Shown piece by piece: positions 23,803-32,700 of a DNA stretch of 64,000 nucleotides. The notes under the pieces were generated by a model, which had not been told where the DNA came from, searched no databases, and was given only the letters and a program-made list of their open reading frames with translations. This stretch comes from Elusimicrobiota bacterium (GTDB taxonomy: Bacteria; Elusimicrobiota; Elusimicrobia; Elusimicrobiales; UBA9959): assembly GCA_019135865.1 (NCBI GenBank), contig JAGVVD010000008.1, positions 62,001-126,000 on the forward strand, written 5' to 3'. The translations under genes and the position numbers were made by a program. Every line of letters begins with the position of its first letter. The first letter of the stretch is position 1.

Positions 23803-24780
23803 ATGATGAAAATAAATTCCGGAAAAAAATCCAAGAACGCCCAGTACGCCGTGGGGGGCGTAATAGCGGTGGTCGTGATATTCTTCTGGACGTCGCTGCC
23901 GCTCATGCAGAAATCCCCCTTCGATACTTCCGTCCCCACCGGCAATCCTTTCAAGTCGAGGTCCGTGGACCTTAACGCCCTGGAGATCCCCTCCGAGGCT
24001 TCCGCCCCCGGCTACGCTCTCAGCGGGGCCATGACGGATAATCCGGCCACCGCGGGCGACCTGGCGGAGTCTTCGCTCTTCAGTTCCGGTATGGGTGAGC
24101 TCTCCGACGGGGAGGCCGCCGCGTCCGCCTCGGCCGACGGCGCGGCTGTTTCCGCCTCCGCTTCCGCCGGTGTCTCGGTACCTTCCGCGGCTCCGGGGAA
24201 TTCCCCCAGGCCCAAGATGAGCGCCCCCGGTTCCCTTTCCGGCGGCAACGGTAATTCCATGACCGCCGGAGGCGTGCATAACAAGTTCTTCGGCGGGAGC
24301 AACGCCAAGGCCGACATCGCTCCTTCCAAACTGCCGGAAGTGAAGAAGTCCGCCCTTTCCGATAAGAAGGCCACCGGGCTGATGGCTTCCCTGGCCGCCG
24401 CGGAAAAGAAAAGCGCCGCTTCGGCCGGCATGAAAGTCGACGAATCCAGGGGCGGAGCGTCCGGCGCTTTCCACGGCGCGACGGCGGCTTCCAAGACGCA
24501 TCTCGACGAAGAACTTGAACATGATTCGGCTGTGGCCGGCCTGGAACTCGGCAAGGTCGATTCCGACCTCAAGAGGAACGATCCCGCCATAAACAACAAG
24601 AAGTTCAAGCCGCCGGAAGTGCCGGAACCCACGCTGGCCGAGAAGAACGACGAGATGTATAAACAAATGATAATGCAGATGCTCATTTCGCAGGTACTGG
24701 GGCCCATGTTCGGAGCGCTTATGCAGGGGGCCATGGGCATAGACTCGGGTTCGTCTGGCAATAAGACCATTGGCGGATAG
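23803..24780 (+). CDS. Unknown membrane-anchored Ala/Ser-rich protein (cluster gene 2)
   Basis: A 325-residue protein of no known family. Lys-rich N-terminus, transmembrane helix at 15-31, then an extended Ala/Ser/Gly region containing PRPKM (135-139) and LSGG (145-148). A Lys/Ala helical region (175-212) follows, then GAFHG (221-225), LKRNDP (256-261) and PPEVPEP (270-276). A final helix is rich in Met (YKQMIMQMLISQVLGPMFGA, 286-305). The block LKxNDP...PPxVPEP...YxxMxM aligns with cluster gene 3 almost position by position. The ATG at 23803 is followed by another ATG at 23806; GGGGAAAGCGGGG lies just upstream. Confidence 0.75.
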   Translation: MMKINSGKKSKNAQYAVGGVIAVVVIFFWTSLPLMQKSPFDTSVPTGNPFKSRSVDLNALEIPSEASAPGYALSGAMTDNPATAGDLAESSLFSSGMGELSDGEAAASASADGAAVSASASAGVSVPSAAPGNSPRPKMSAPGSLSGGNGNSMTAGGVHNKFFGGSNAKADIAPSKLPEVKKSALSDKKATGLMASLAAAEKKSAASAGMKVDESRGGASGAFHGATAASKTHLDEELEHDSAVAGLELGKVDSDLKRNDPAINNKKFKPPEVPEPTLAEKNDEMYKQMIMQMLISQVLGPMFGALMQGAMGIDSGSSGNKTIGG

Positions 24781-24822
24781 TGGCTCAGGGATACGGACAG
24801 TTACAGTTCCTTCGGAGGATTT

Positions 24823-26244
24823 ATGAACAACAAAGAAGAAAACAGGAAAGAAGGTCTGCTCGGAGTTGTGGCCCGCCTTTTCGGCGGCGGCTCCAGGGCT
24901 TCCGGAGCCGCCTCCTCGCTGGGTTCGGCCGCCGGTTCGGCGGCAGGGACCTCCGCCGGTCTCGGCGGACTTTTCGCCAGCAAGGCCGGCGTGCTCGGCA
25001 TGGTGCTCGGCGGCGCCACGATAGCCGCCGGGGTCGGGGTCGTCTACAACTTCATGGGCGCCTCCTCCAAGCCGGTCTATTCCCCTTCCCTCTTCCAGAA
25101 CGCCTACCAGGAAGAGCAGGCCGCTGCGGCCAGCATGGAGCGCCAGCGCGTGAACAGCCAGGCCGCCGCGGAACCGTCCACGCTGGACATGTTCAGGGAC
25201 CAGGCTAAGAAGGACGGGCTGGGATTCGGGGACGAAGAGGCTTCGGGGTCCTCCGGGTCGGGCGAAGAGGCGGGGGTATCGGAAGGAGCCAGCGCCTCGG
25301 CCGAAGTGGGAGCCCCGGATTACGGGGCGGGCGCCGGGCCTGCGGCCGGAGCCGGCAAGGGCAAACTGGCCGCTTCGCTGGGTTTCGGCCAGAAGAGCGC
25401 CGGCGGCAGCGGCACCTCCATACCAAAGATGCAGACCTCGGGCGGACTTTCCGGCGGCATCGGACAGAGTTTCGCCCCGGTCTACAGGCCGCCGGCCGGC
25501 CAGGCTTCGGGGATGAGGAAATCCATGTCCGCCCGTGTTTCCAATTCTCCCAAGTACACGGTGCCTAATTTCAATAAAAAAGGCGCTTTCGGCCAGGCCA
25601 AGTACGCGGGCAAGATGGGAGGCAAAGCCGCCTATTCCGCTTCCGACGCCGGGGCCAAGACCGCGGCTACGGAGGCTTTCGCGGGCGAGACCGCGGGGAG
25701 CGGCGACGTGGCCGGCGTGCCCGAGACCGGTGCGGGTCTGGGTGGGGCCGGGGTTTCCGCCGGGGATTCGCTCAAGGCCAACGACCCCAACCTCAACATG
25801 AACGAGAGCGAGCCTCCGCCCGTGCCGGAGCCGGAGAACGTCTCTCCCTGGGAGAAGTATACCGATATGGCGATGAAGGCCATGCTGGCCTCCATCGTCC
25901 TCATCCTTCTGACGAAGATACTGGGCAAGTGGCCCATGCTGTACTACGCGGCCGTCTGTACCGCCATAGCGGCCATGGGCGCGGCGGCCATGGTGATCTA
26001 CGCCGGTATCAAGCTGATGACCACTTTCGGCCAGAAATGGATGGGCGGTATGTATATAGTGGTCGGCATCATGCTGATGATACAGGCATGGGAGGCCTTG
26101 TGCGGTCTTGAGAAAGGCAAGGTCGGCGCGGACGGCAAACTGATGAAGGGTGCCGACGGCAAGGTCATAACTACCAAGCCCATGGGCAACATGAGCATCA
26201 CCGGCGGCAAGGGCATAGGTTCGCTGCTTGGATTCGGCGGCTAA
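24823..26244 (+). CDS. Unknown Gly/Ala/Ser-rich membrane protein with C-terminal helix bundle (cluster gene 3)
   Basis: A 473-residue protein without a recognised family. N-terminal basic/amphipathic segment and Gly/Ala-rich stretch, transmembrane helix at about 57-77, STLDMF (119-124), acidic Gly/Ser region, PKMQT...LSGG (201-212), KKGAF (252-256), EAFAG (284-288), LKANDP (317-322), PPPVPEP (331-337) and VSPW (340-343). Three more hydrophobic segments follow (353-366, 372-396, 406-425), then a soluble tail with a short GADGK repeat (435-439, 443-447). SD GGAGG precedes the ATG by 7 bases. It appears homologous in layout to cluster gene 4. Confidence 0.78.
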   Translation: MNNKEENRKEGLLGVVARLFGGGSRASGAASSLGSAAGSAAGTSAGLGGLFASKAGVLGMVLGGATIAAGVGVVYNFMGASSKPVYSPSLFQNAYQEEQAAAASMERQRVNSQAAAEPSTLDMFRDQAKKDGLGFGDEEASGSSGSGEEAGVSEGASASAEVGAPDYGAGAGPAAGAGKGKLAASLGFGQKSAGGSGTSIPKMQTSGGLSGGIGQSFAPVYRPPAGQASGMRKSMSARVSNSPKYTVPNFNKKGAFGQAKYAGKMGGKAAYSASDAGAKTAATEAFAGETAGSGDVAGVPETGAGLGGAGVSAGDSLKANDPNLNMNESEPPPVPEPENVSPWEKYTDMAMKAMLASIVLILLTKILGKWPMLYYAAVCTAIAAMGAAAMVIYAGIKLMTTFGQKWMGGMYIVVGIMLMIQAWEALCGLEKGKVGADGKLMKGADGKVITTKPMGNMSITGGKGIGSLLGFGG

Positions 26245-26274
26245 CGCTAGGGAAGGACCTTTCAGGGAGGCTTT

Positions 26275-27741
26275 ATGGAAGACAAGGATCTGCCGGAGAT
26301 CGGCTTTAAAGAGAAGAAGGAGCGCAAAGGCTTCCTTCCCTGGCTCAGGGGCCGCATGGGCTTCGGTTCCCGCGGCCCGATGGGCTCGGTAGGCGCAGGC
26401 CCGGCGGCCGGCGGAGCGGGGCGCGCACTCGGCGCCGCCCGGCTCGGAGCCGGCGCCAAGTTCGGCGCGGCCGGAGGCATACTGGCGGCGAAGGGCACCA
26501 TAGCTACCGTGGCCGTGATAGCGGCCGCGATAGGCACCACGCTGTACATGAACAACCGGCAGGCGCTTTCACCGGTCTCCTCCGCCTTCAATTCGGACCG
26601 GGGAGCGCAGTCCGCCGAATATGTCCCCGCCATATTGCGGCGGCAGGCTTCGCCCGGTTCCTCGCTCGACATGTTCGCCGACAGGAACAAGGGCGTCATA
26701 GACTTCGACGGCGAGGCCGCGAAGGCGGCCAAGGCCGAAGCCGAAGCCGCGGCTGCTTCCGCCGACGCGGCGGCCGAAGCGCCGGAGGGCGGCGAGCCGG
26801 CGGCCGAGGGGTCAGAGATGGGCGATCCCGGGGCTTTGCTGGGCAAGCTGCAGGGCGCCAGCGCCACCGGGCTTTCCACCGGCCTTAGCGGCGGGAGTTC
26901 CGGCAAGACCTTCGGCTTCCCGAACAAGGTCGGCCAGGGCTCTTTCGGTCCTAAGGTGGGCTTCAGCAACATGGGCGCCGGCAAGTTCGCGCCGATGCAG
27001 AGCCCCAAGAAAGGCAAACTTACCGCGATGAACGCCTCCAAGCAGGCCATACGCGGCGGCAAGGGCGCGGCGGCGGCCAAGAAATCGGGAGCCGGCGCCT
27101 GGAACCAGGCCAAGGGCGTGCGCGATGTGCAGAAGACTTACGGCGCCACTAATGTCGATACGATGCGTTCCACACAGGACCAGGCCTGGGAAGGGACCAC
27201 CGGCGAGGGCGGCGTGGACGGCGGCGCCGGTATAGGCGCGGGCGACGGAGGCGCGGGCATAGTCACTTCCCCTTCGCTGGATAATACGACCAGCGGCGGC
27301 GGGTCCGGCGACTATGACACGCCCGGGGAATATACCCCCGTCGATCCCGGCAGTTTCGACGTGAGCCCCTGGGCCAGCGACGCCTCGCAGGCCATGATGT
27401 TCCTGCTGCTCTCGGCGGTGCTCTCCATAGCCGGAGCCTACCTTATCAGCATAGCGCAGGGACCTCTGGCGTTCCTGAAAATAATCGGCTATATACTGTG
27501 CATCGCGGCCCTGTTGCTTGCCGTGATGGCGATGCTGAAGGGCTTCGCGATCATGTTCAGCCACGGGCAGATGCTGCTCGGGACGATATATGTCATAGGC
27601 GGCGGCGTCGGAATATTGGGAGCTATAACCGCCATGCAGGGCAATCCCGGCGAGGCTATGAGCCAGAACGTCCTGTGGATGGCCGGCATAGCCGGCATAC
27701 TGGGCCTGCTGGGCTCGATGATGGGGTCGCCGGGAGCCTGA
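26275..27741 (+). CDS. Unknown Gly/Ala/Ser-rich membrane protein with C-terminal helix bundle (cluster gene 4)
   Basis: A 488-residue protein sharing the plan of cluster gene 3. Charged start, Gly/Ala-rich basic stretch, transmembrane helix at 70-92, SSLDMF (129-134), an Ala/Glu helix (147-170), LSGG (204-207), a Lys-rich segment (243-270), DQAWEG (302-307), a Gly/Asp-rich spacer and DVSPW (362-366). Four hydrophobic segments follow (373-394, 397-421, 432-453, 465-484). The helix pair ending in FSHGQMLLGTIYVIGGG parallels FGQKWMGGMYIVVG of gene 3. SD GGGAGG precedes the ATG. No enzyme motif is visible. Confidence 0.78.
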   Translation: MEDKDLPEIGFKEKKERKGFLPWLRGRMGFGSRGPMGSVGAGPAAGGAGRALGAARLGAGAKFGAAGGILAAKGTIATVAVIAAAIGTTLYMNNRQALSPVSSAFNSDRGAQSAEYVPAILRRQASPGSSLDMFADRNKGVIDFDGEAAKAAKAEAEAAAASADAAAEAPEGGEPAAEGSEMGDPGALLGKLQGASATGLSTGLSGGSSGKTFGFPNKVGQGSFGPKVGFSNMGAGKFAPMQSPKKGKLTAMNASKQAIRGGKGAAAAKKSGAGAWNQAKGVRDVQKTYGATNVDTMRSTQDQAWEGTTGEGGVDGGAGIGAGDGGAGIVTSPSLDNTTSGGGSGDYDTPGEYTPVDPGSFDVSPWASDASQAMMFLLLSAVLSIAGAYLISIAQGPLAFLKIIGYILCIAALLLAVMAMLKGFAIMFSHGQMLLGTIYVIGGGVGILGAITAMQGNPGEAMSQNVLWMAGIAGILGLLGSMMGSPGA

Positions 27742-27750
27742 TGAGCGGCG

Positions 27751-27783
27751 GGACGGGGGCGCGCGGCCGCGCGCCCTCCGTCC
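27751..27783. other. Strong intercistronic hairpin between cluster genes 4 and 5
   Basis: A 20-base perfect palindrome (27757-27776) of G/C only, extended by a further 6-base pairing (27751-27756 with 27778-27783) across one bulged T. It begins 10 bases after the stop of gene 4. No T-run follows, so it is more likely an mRNA stability or attenuation element than a complete terminator. Confidence 0.7.
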
Positions 27784-27808
27784 GGAAGCTGGTCTTAGGG
27801 GATAATAT

Positions 27809-29401
27809 ATGGGCAGCAAATTCATACAGCGCCACAAGCGCAAGTCCCTGATCGCCGCCCTGCTCCTTCTTTTCAGGAGCAGGGTACGGTACGTGATATT
27901 GTTCCTCGTGGTGGCCGGCGTTTCAGCTCCCTTCGTGGTGAGCCAGGACATGCTTTACCGCCTGGTCATGCTGCCGCCGGTCAATTATGTCCTGAAAGCC
28001 GCCGGGCTGCAGGGGTTCATCGCCACCATAAATCCCGCCTATTCCAACGAGATATTCCAGGCGGCGATGGAGCGCGCGATGTTCGAGAGCGATCAGGATT
28101 CGGTCTGGAACAGTTTCCTCCGCGGCATGTCCCCGATGGGCGGAACAGGCGGGCCGTCCTCCCTGGCGATGCTCCGGGCCGAATACCTGGCCCGCGCCGC
28201 CGAAGAGGAACGGCAGAAGGCCCGTTCGGCCAAGGGGCGCGCCGACCAGGTCAAGGGCGCCGTCAGCGACGAGGAGAAAGCGCGCGGAGGCGGGGCCGAC
28301 GCGGTGGATTTCGAGAGTTACCTCGCCTCCTACTCCGGGGGCGACGAGGGCGGCGGGTTCGGTTATATGGACCAGGGCGGCGGCTCCGACGGCGCCGCTT
28401 ACCCGTTCATGAACCGCACGCTGCTGGGGCCGGGCGGCGGTCCCGCCGGTCGCGATACCGGGGTCTATACCGGGGCGATGAGCAAGGCCGCGAGCGGCGT
28501 GCCCGTGCCGGGCAATCCCAAGGCCGTGAAGGGCAAGAACATGGGCCGCGTTTCCGGCTTCTCCTGGCGCAACGCCGGCTACGACAGGGGCGCCGCGAAG
28601 AAGGCCGGTTCCCGCATCAACAGGCAGGGCGCCATCTTCCGCCTTTCCGAGACCTTCGCGATGACGGGCGCGGCTTACAGGAACCCCTCGGCCTCTTCGG
28701 AGTACCAGGCTTCCTACACCGGGTCCACTTACGACGGCAATTCGGTGGACAACGAGGAGATACAGACCGGCGAAGCTCCGCCGCCGGTGCCCGATAACGC
28801 CTGGGTGGCCAATACCCTCGGCGGGGCTTCTGAACTCAGCGACATGGCCGAACACTGCTCCCAGGTCTCCGGCGAGCAGAGCGCGATAATATCCGAGAAC
28901 ACGAAGAAGATTGACGATATCTCCAAAACCCTGGGCAAGCCGCCCAAATGCTGCAAGCACGGCGCGGTGGACCGCTGGAACGACAAGATCATGCGTATAA
29001 GGGCGCTCTGCCTGGACAACAACACCAGGCAGGGTATAATCTCGCAGGCCTGTCAGAACCCGTCCAACACGGACCAGGTCAATTGCAACCAGTACAACAA
29101 GATGAAGATCAAGAAGTGCAGCAAACTTAAGTGCTTCCTCTCCATCATACTGGCCATAATACTGATGGTCATCGGCTTCGCGTTCGGCGGGATCCTCGGC
29201 GCGGCGCTTATGATCGCGGGCGCCCTGATGATGCTTTCCCAGCTCATGCCCAGCCTGGCCGGCCTGCTTGCCGGCCTGCTAGGCGGTGTAGGCCTCGCCT
29301 CGTTCTTCGTGGGAGAGGAGGAGTCCCAGGAGGCCATGAAGACGGCCCTTGAGACCAATGCCGCCTCCGACGACGAGACGGGGGAGAAAGAGGAAGAGTG
29401 A
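27809..29401 (+). CDS. Unknown membrane protein with Cys-rich domain and C-terminal helices (cluster gene 5)
   Basis: A 530-residue protein, no family recognised. Very basic start (KFIQRHKRK), hydrophobic helix at about 27-44, a helical section (75-150) ending in a charged coil, Gly-rich spacer, basic region (238-278), YQASYTG (299-305), EEIQTGE (316-322) and PPPVP (324-328). A Cys-rich part with eight Cys (350-442) comes next, including KCCKHG (380-385) and KCSKLKC (436-442). Hydrophobic segments at 443-475 and 482-500 follow, and an acidic tail (EEESQEAM...GEKEEE). The EIQTGE and PPPVP motifs match gene 1 and genes 2-3. GGGGATAAT lies before the ATG. Confidence 0.75.
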   Translation: MGSKFIQRHKRKSLIAALLLLFRSRVRYVILFLVVAGVSAPFVVSQDMLYRLVMLPPVNYVLKAAGLQGFIATINPAYSNEIFQAAMERAMFESDQDSVWNSFLRGMSPMGGTGGPSSLAMLRAEYLARAAEEERQKARSAKGRADQVKGAVSDEEKARGGGADAVDFESYLASYSGGDEGGGFGYMDQGGGSDGAAYPFMNRTLLGPGGGPAGRDTGVYTGAMSKAASGVPVPGNPKAVKGKNMGRVSGFSWRNAGYDRGAAKKAGSRINRQGAIFRLSETFAMTGAAYRNPSASSEYQASYTGSTYDGNSVDNEEIQTGEAPPPVPDNAWVANTLGGASELSDMAEHCSQVSGEQSAIISENTKKIDDISKTLGKPPKCCKHGAVDRWNDKIMRIRALCLDNNTRQGIISQACQNPSNTDQVNCNQYNKMKIKKCSKLKCFLSIILAIILMVIGFAFGGILGAALMIAGALMMLSQLMPSLAGLLAGLLGGVGLASFFVGEEESQEAMKTALETNAASDDETGEKEEE

Positions 29402-29734
29402 TTTCTGTCGGCGGCGGATATCGCGGATAGTAATGAACGACGGTTCGTTTCAGCCCGGCCCTTGCGGAGGCCGGCGACGGGGGCGCTGCGGAACCCTCCT
29501 TTAAGGAGGGAGCGTCCCGGGCGCCGCCCCGTAGTAAAGCAGGCGGTCGGGCTTTCGGTTTGCCCCGGTCCCGCGCCAAGGGCCATAAGGCCCAGCCCGG
29601 GATGGGCCGGATGACACTTGGAGGCCGGAGGATTATTAGGTAGAGTATGATAAGCAGTGTCGGCTGGCCTCGGGCCATGCGTGTCCTGCGGGATGTTTTT
29701 ATATGTTGCAAGGCGCCGGTTTTCTGGAGGATAT
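29402..29734. other. 333-base non-coding gap with predicted RNA structure before cluster gene 6
   Basis: No supportable ORF on either strand. It holds a two-part hairpin (outer stem 29481-29487/29511-29517 with one G-U, inner stem CCCTCCTT/AAGGAGGG at 29494-29510). Two adjacent smaller hairpins follow, at 29580-29593 (GGGCC-ATAA-GGCCC) and 29595-29607. GACACT (near 29613) can pair with AGTGTC (near 29655). SD CTGGAGG lies just before the ATG of the next gene. I recognise no known riboswitch core. Confidence 0.5.
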
Positions 29735-32700
29735 ATGAACTTCCATAATGATAAAGAGGAACGCAAACCCGTTCCGCCCGTGCTGGGCAGGCAGGCCCCC
29801 GGATTCCGCAAATCCAGCGTTTTCGGCAAGACGCCGGCCTTCTCCCGCGCCGCCGGCGGCATTATGGAGAGGCTGAAAGGGCTCTCGCGCCGCGACCTCG
29901 GCCTTGTCGCGCTCGGGATCAGCGCCCTCGTGATGGCGCCTGTGGCGGAGTTCATGATGTCCCGCCCGCCGATGGACAACTCGCTCACCGCCGGCTTCGG
30001 CACGCGCGACGCTTCCGCGGCCGCTTCGCTCTACGAACCCGGCATACACGGGCTCAGCCAGGGGTCGCCCGACGGCAGCGGCGAGGTCATAGTGCCGCTG
30101 AGCGCCCGCGACCCTTTGTCGCTGATACTGGGCGCCTCCAAGCCCGCGCCCCCGTCCATGCCCTCTTCACTGCCGCCCTCCGGCGGCTTCCGCGACGCAG
30201 TAAGGGACTCCGGCCGGGAGGCTTTCGCCGCGGCCGTCAAGTCCGCCGGCGCTCCCACGGTGATCCCCAAGATGCAGACGGCCCTGCGCGGCATGAGCTC
30301 TTTCTTCGGCGGCGGCGAAAGCTCCCGCACCTCCGGCGCTCTTTCCGGCGGGCAGATAAGCGCCAGCGCCAAGAAGGCTTCCGGCAAGGCGGCTTCGCGT
30401 TCCATGGTCGGTCCGATAGCCGCGGCCGGCTATAAGGGCGTGGCGCTGACCCCCAACAGTTCGTCCAAAGGCGCTTTCGAGAAACTGCGCTCCGCGGCCG
30501 ACAAGGCGGCGGGCAATTTCACCGACAATAGCGCCGCCCGCGGCCTGGACAAGGCCGCCGCCGACTCCGTCAATATCGGTTCGGGCGACGGCGGCATAGG
30601 CAGCGGCATGGAAGGGGACAAGACCAAGGGGCATTCCAACAGCAGCATCCGCGACCAGAAATCTAATTCCGGGGAGTCGCTGCAGGCCCAGCTCAACAGG
30701 AAGCGCGCGGAAAGACAGCTCGAATGGGACCTTTACAAGCAGTTCGGGATCAAGCAGGACCTGACCAAGGCCATGGTCTCCGCCTTCGGAGAGGTGCTGG
30801 GCGATTTCGTCAAGAGCACCACCAAGGGCCTGCTGGGCATGAACAGCAGCGGTCCGTCCCCCAAGGCCTGCTACAAATGCAACGAATACACCGATGCCGG
30901 AGTTTGCACCAGGTGGACCATGATCCGGCCGGCCACCACGGACGAGAAGGCCATCGACGCCTGGATAGCCAAAGGCATCTGCGACGATATCAGGACTCCG
31001 TCCAGCGGTAGCTCGGGCACGGCCGCCGCTCCGCCGGCCACGGGGAACGCCTCCGATCTTTCGGGTCCCGTTCCCCCGGCGGATATATCGTCCAATTCCT
31101 CCGGCATATACGCCGGCTCGGGCCAGGGGAACAATAAGGGGCTCGACGGTATGCTGACCGCCCTCGCCAAAAGCGTCAAAGAAGGCAAGAGAGAGGAATC
31201 CTCCAGGAAATTCGTCGAATGGACCCGCGGTATCGCCGAACGGTCCGTCTTCGCGGCCGCCGAGTACAGCAAAGCCGGCGCTACCCTGCTGGGGATGAAA
31301 CCCACCCTGGACGGCAAGATAAGCGAATACGGCAAGGCTATCGACGCCGCCAGCCAGAAAATGATCAAGGCGGAGGCCGATCTTAAGGTCTTCTCCGGCA
31401 AAGTCAACGCGCTCGATATCGGCAAGCGGAAAGACTTGGGCGGCGGAGCGCTGGCCGACGCGGACGAGACGACGGCCGCCATCTCCGAGGTCAAGGCCGA
31501 GATAGAGACCGCGGACAGGAAAGTGAAGAACATCAAACTCCGCGTGCTCAAACATAAGCAGATCAAGGACTTCTACGCGGCCGAGGCCGCAAAGGTCGAA
31601 GCTTCGGCTAATATCATCACCAACGGGGTCCGTGATATACAGTCCGAGGTCTCCCCGCTTTTCTCCCGGCTGGACCAGCTGAAGAACAAAGGCGAGATCG
31701 ACCGCGACGAACAGGCGGAAGTGGTAGATGCCTTCAAGACGCAGACCAAGGTCGATCCCATGTATCGGCCGGTAGAGACCGCGGTCCGTTCCGCCTCGCT
31801 CGACGGCGGCGTGACGACGGCTGCGGCCGGCTTCCGGCTGTACGCCGCCGCCTCCATCCCCTCCGACCTGCGGGACGCGCCGGACGCCGGCGGCTCCCAA
31901 TACCCGGCCGCAGAGGATTCACCGGTCGGTATGCTGATGTCGTACCGCGGGGCGGACCTGGCCAAGTTGTGGTCGGAAAAAGTGGACGACTCGGCGGCCA
32001 AGACCACGGAGCGCGGGGCCTGGGACGCGGTCAGCCCGTATCTCAAATACGGTACCATCATAGAGTCCCAGTCCGACGGACTCTCCGCCGGACCGGAACT
32101 TCCCGCCGACGTCATCTCCGTGGAACTGCGCGCCAGGAACATCCTCTGGGACATCAACAATGTCAGCGGCCAGGTCACGATAGAGGCGGCCAACGCCGAG
32201 CCTAAGATAGCCGATTGGACCAAGAAACTGCAGGGCTTCGGCCTTCTGCAGGAAACCCCCGCCTCCGGGCCCTCGGATATAAATTCTCCCGCCCGGCCGA
32301 ACCCGGTGGACGGTGACAAGCCGGACGGACCGGCGGGGCCCGGTCAGCGTCCGGTTTCCGGCGGCAGCGGCGTCTCGAACGCCGCGGTGACCAAGGCCGA
32401 CGGCATACTCTCGGGCTACGAACAGGCCACGATCGGCGCCAGGAGCAAGTTCAACGTCCTCAACAGCGCGGCCAGCCAGCGGAACTGCACCAGCACCTCG
32501 TGCAAGGAGAACCTGAGCAAGGCCAAGACGTCCGTCGGTAAGATGGAGTCCCTTGTCCAGGAGGTCAGGGACCTGCGCCAGGGGGCCGGACGCGACGGTC
32601 TGAAGGCGGAGGATATCTCCAGGATAGAGGGACAGCTGGTCGAGAAAGAGAAGCAGCTCTTGGATGCCAGGAGCACCTTCGATACTTCGGCCGGTATAGT

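Noticed and set aside
25816-27720. Type IV secretion pilin/TrbL homology for cluster genes 3 and 4
   Set aside because: The likeness is only in hydrophobic pattern; no VirB4/VirB11-type ATPase or other T4SS gene is nearby.
29580-29607. Known riboswitch (c-di-GMP, cobalamin, SAM)
   Set aside because: Hairpins are present but none of the conserved core sequences of these classes can be found.
30167-31900. 577-codon minus-strand frame opposite cluster gene 6
   Set aside because: The plus-strand frame is longer, has a good ribosome site and cluster motifs; the minus frame lacks both.
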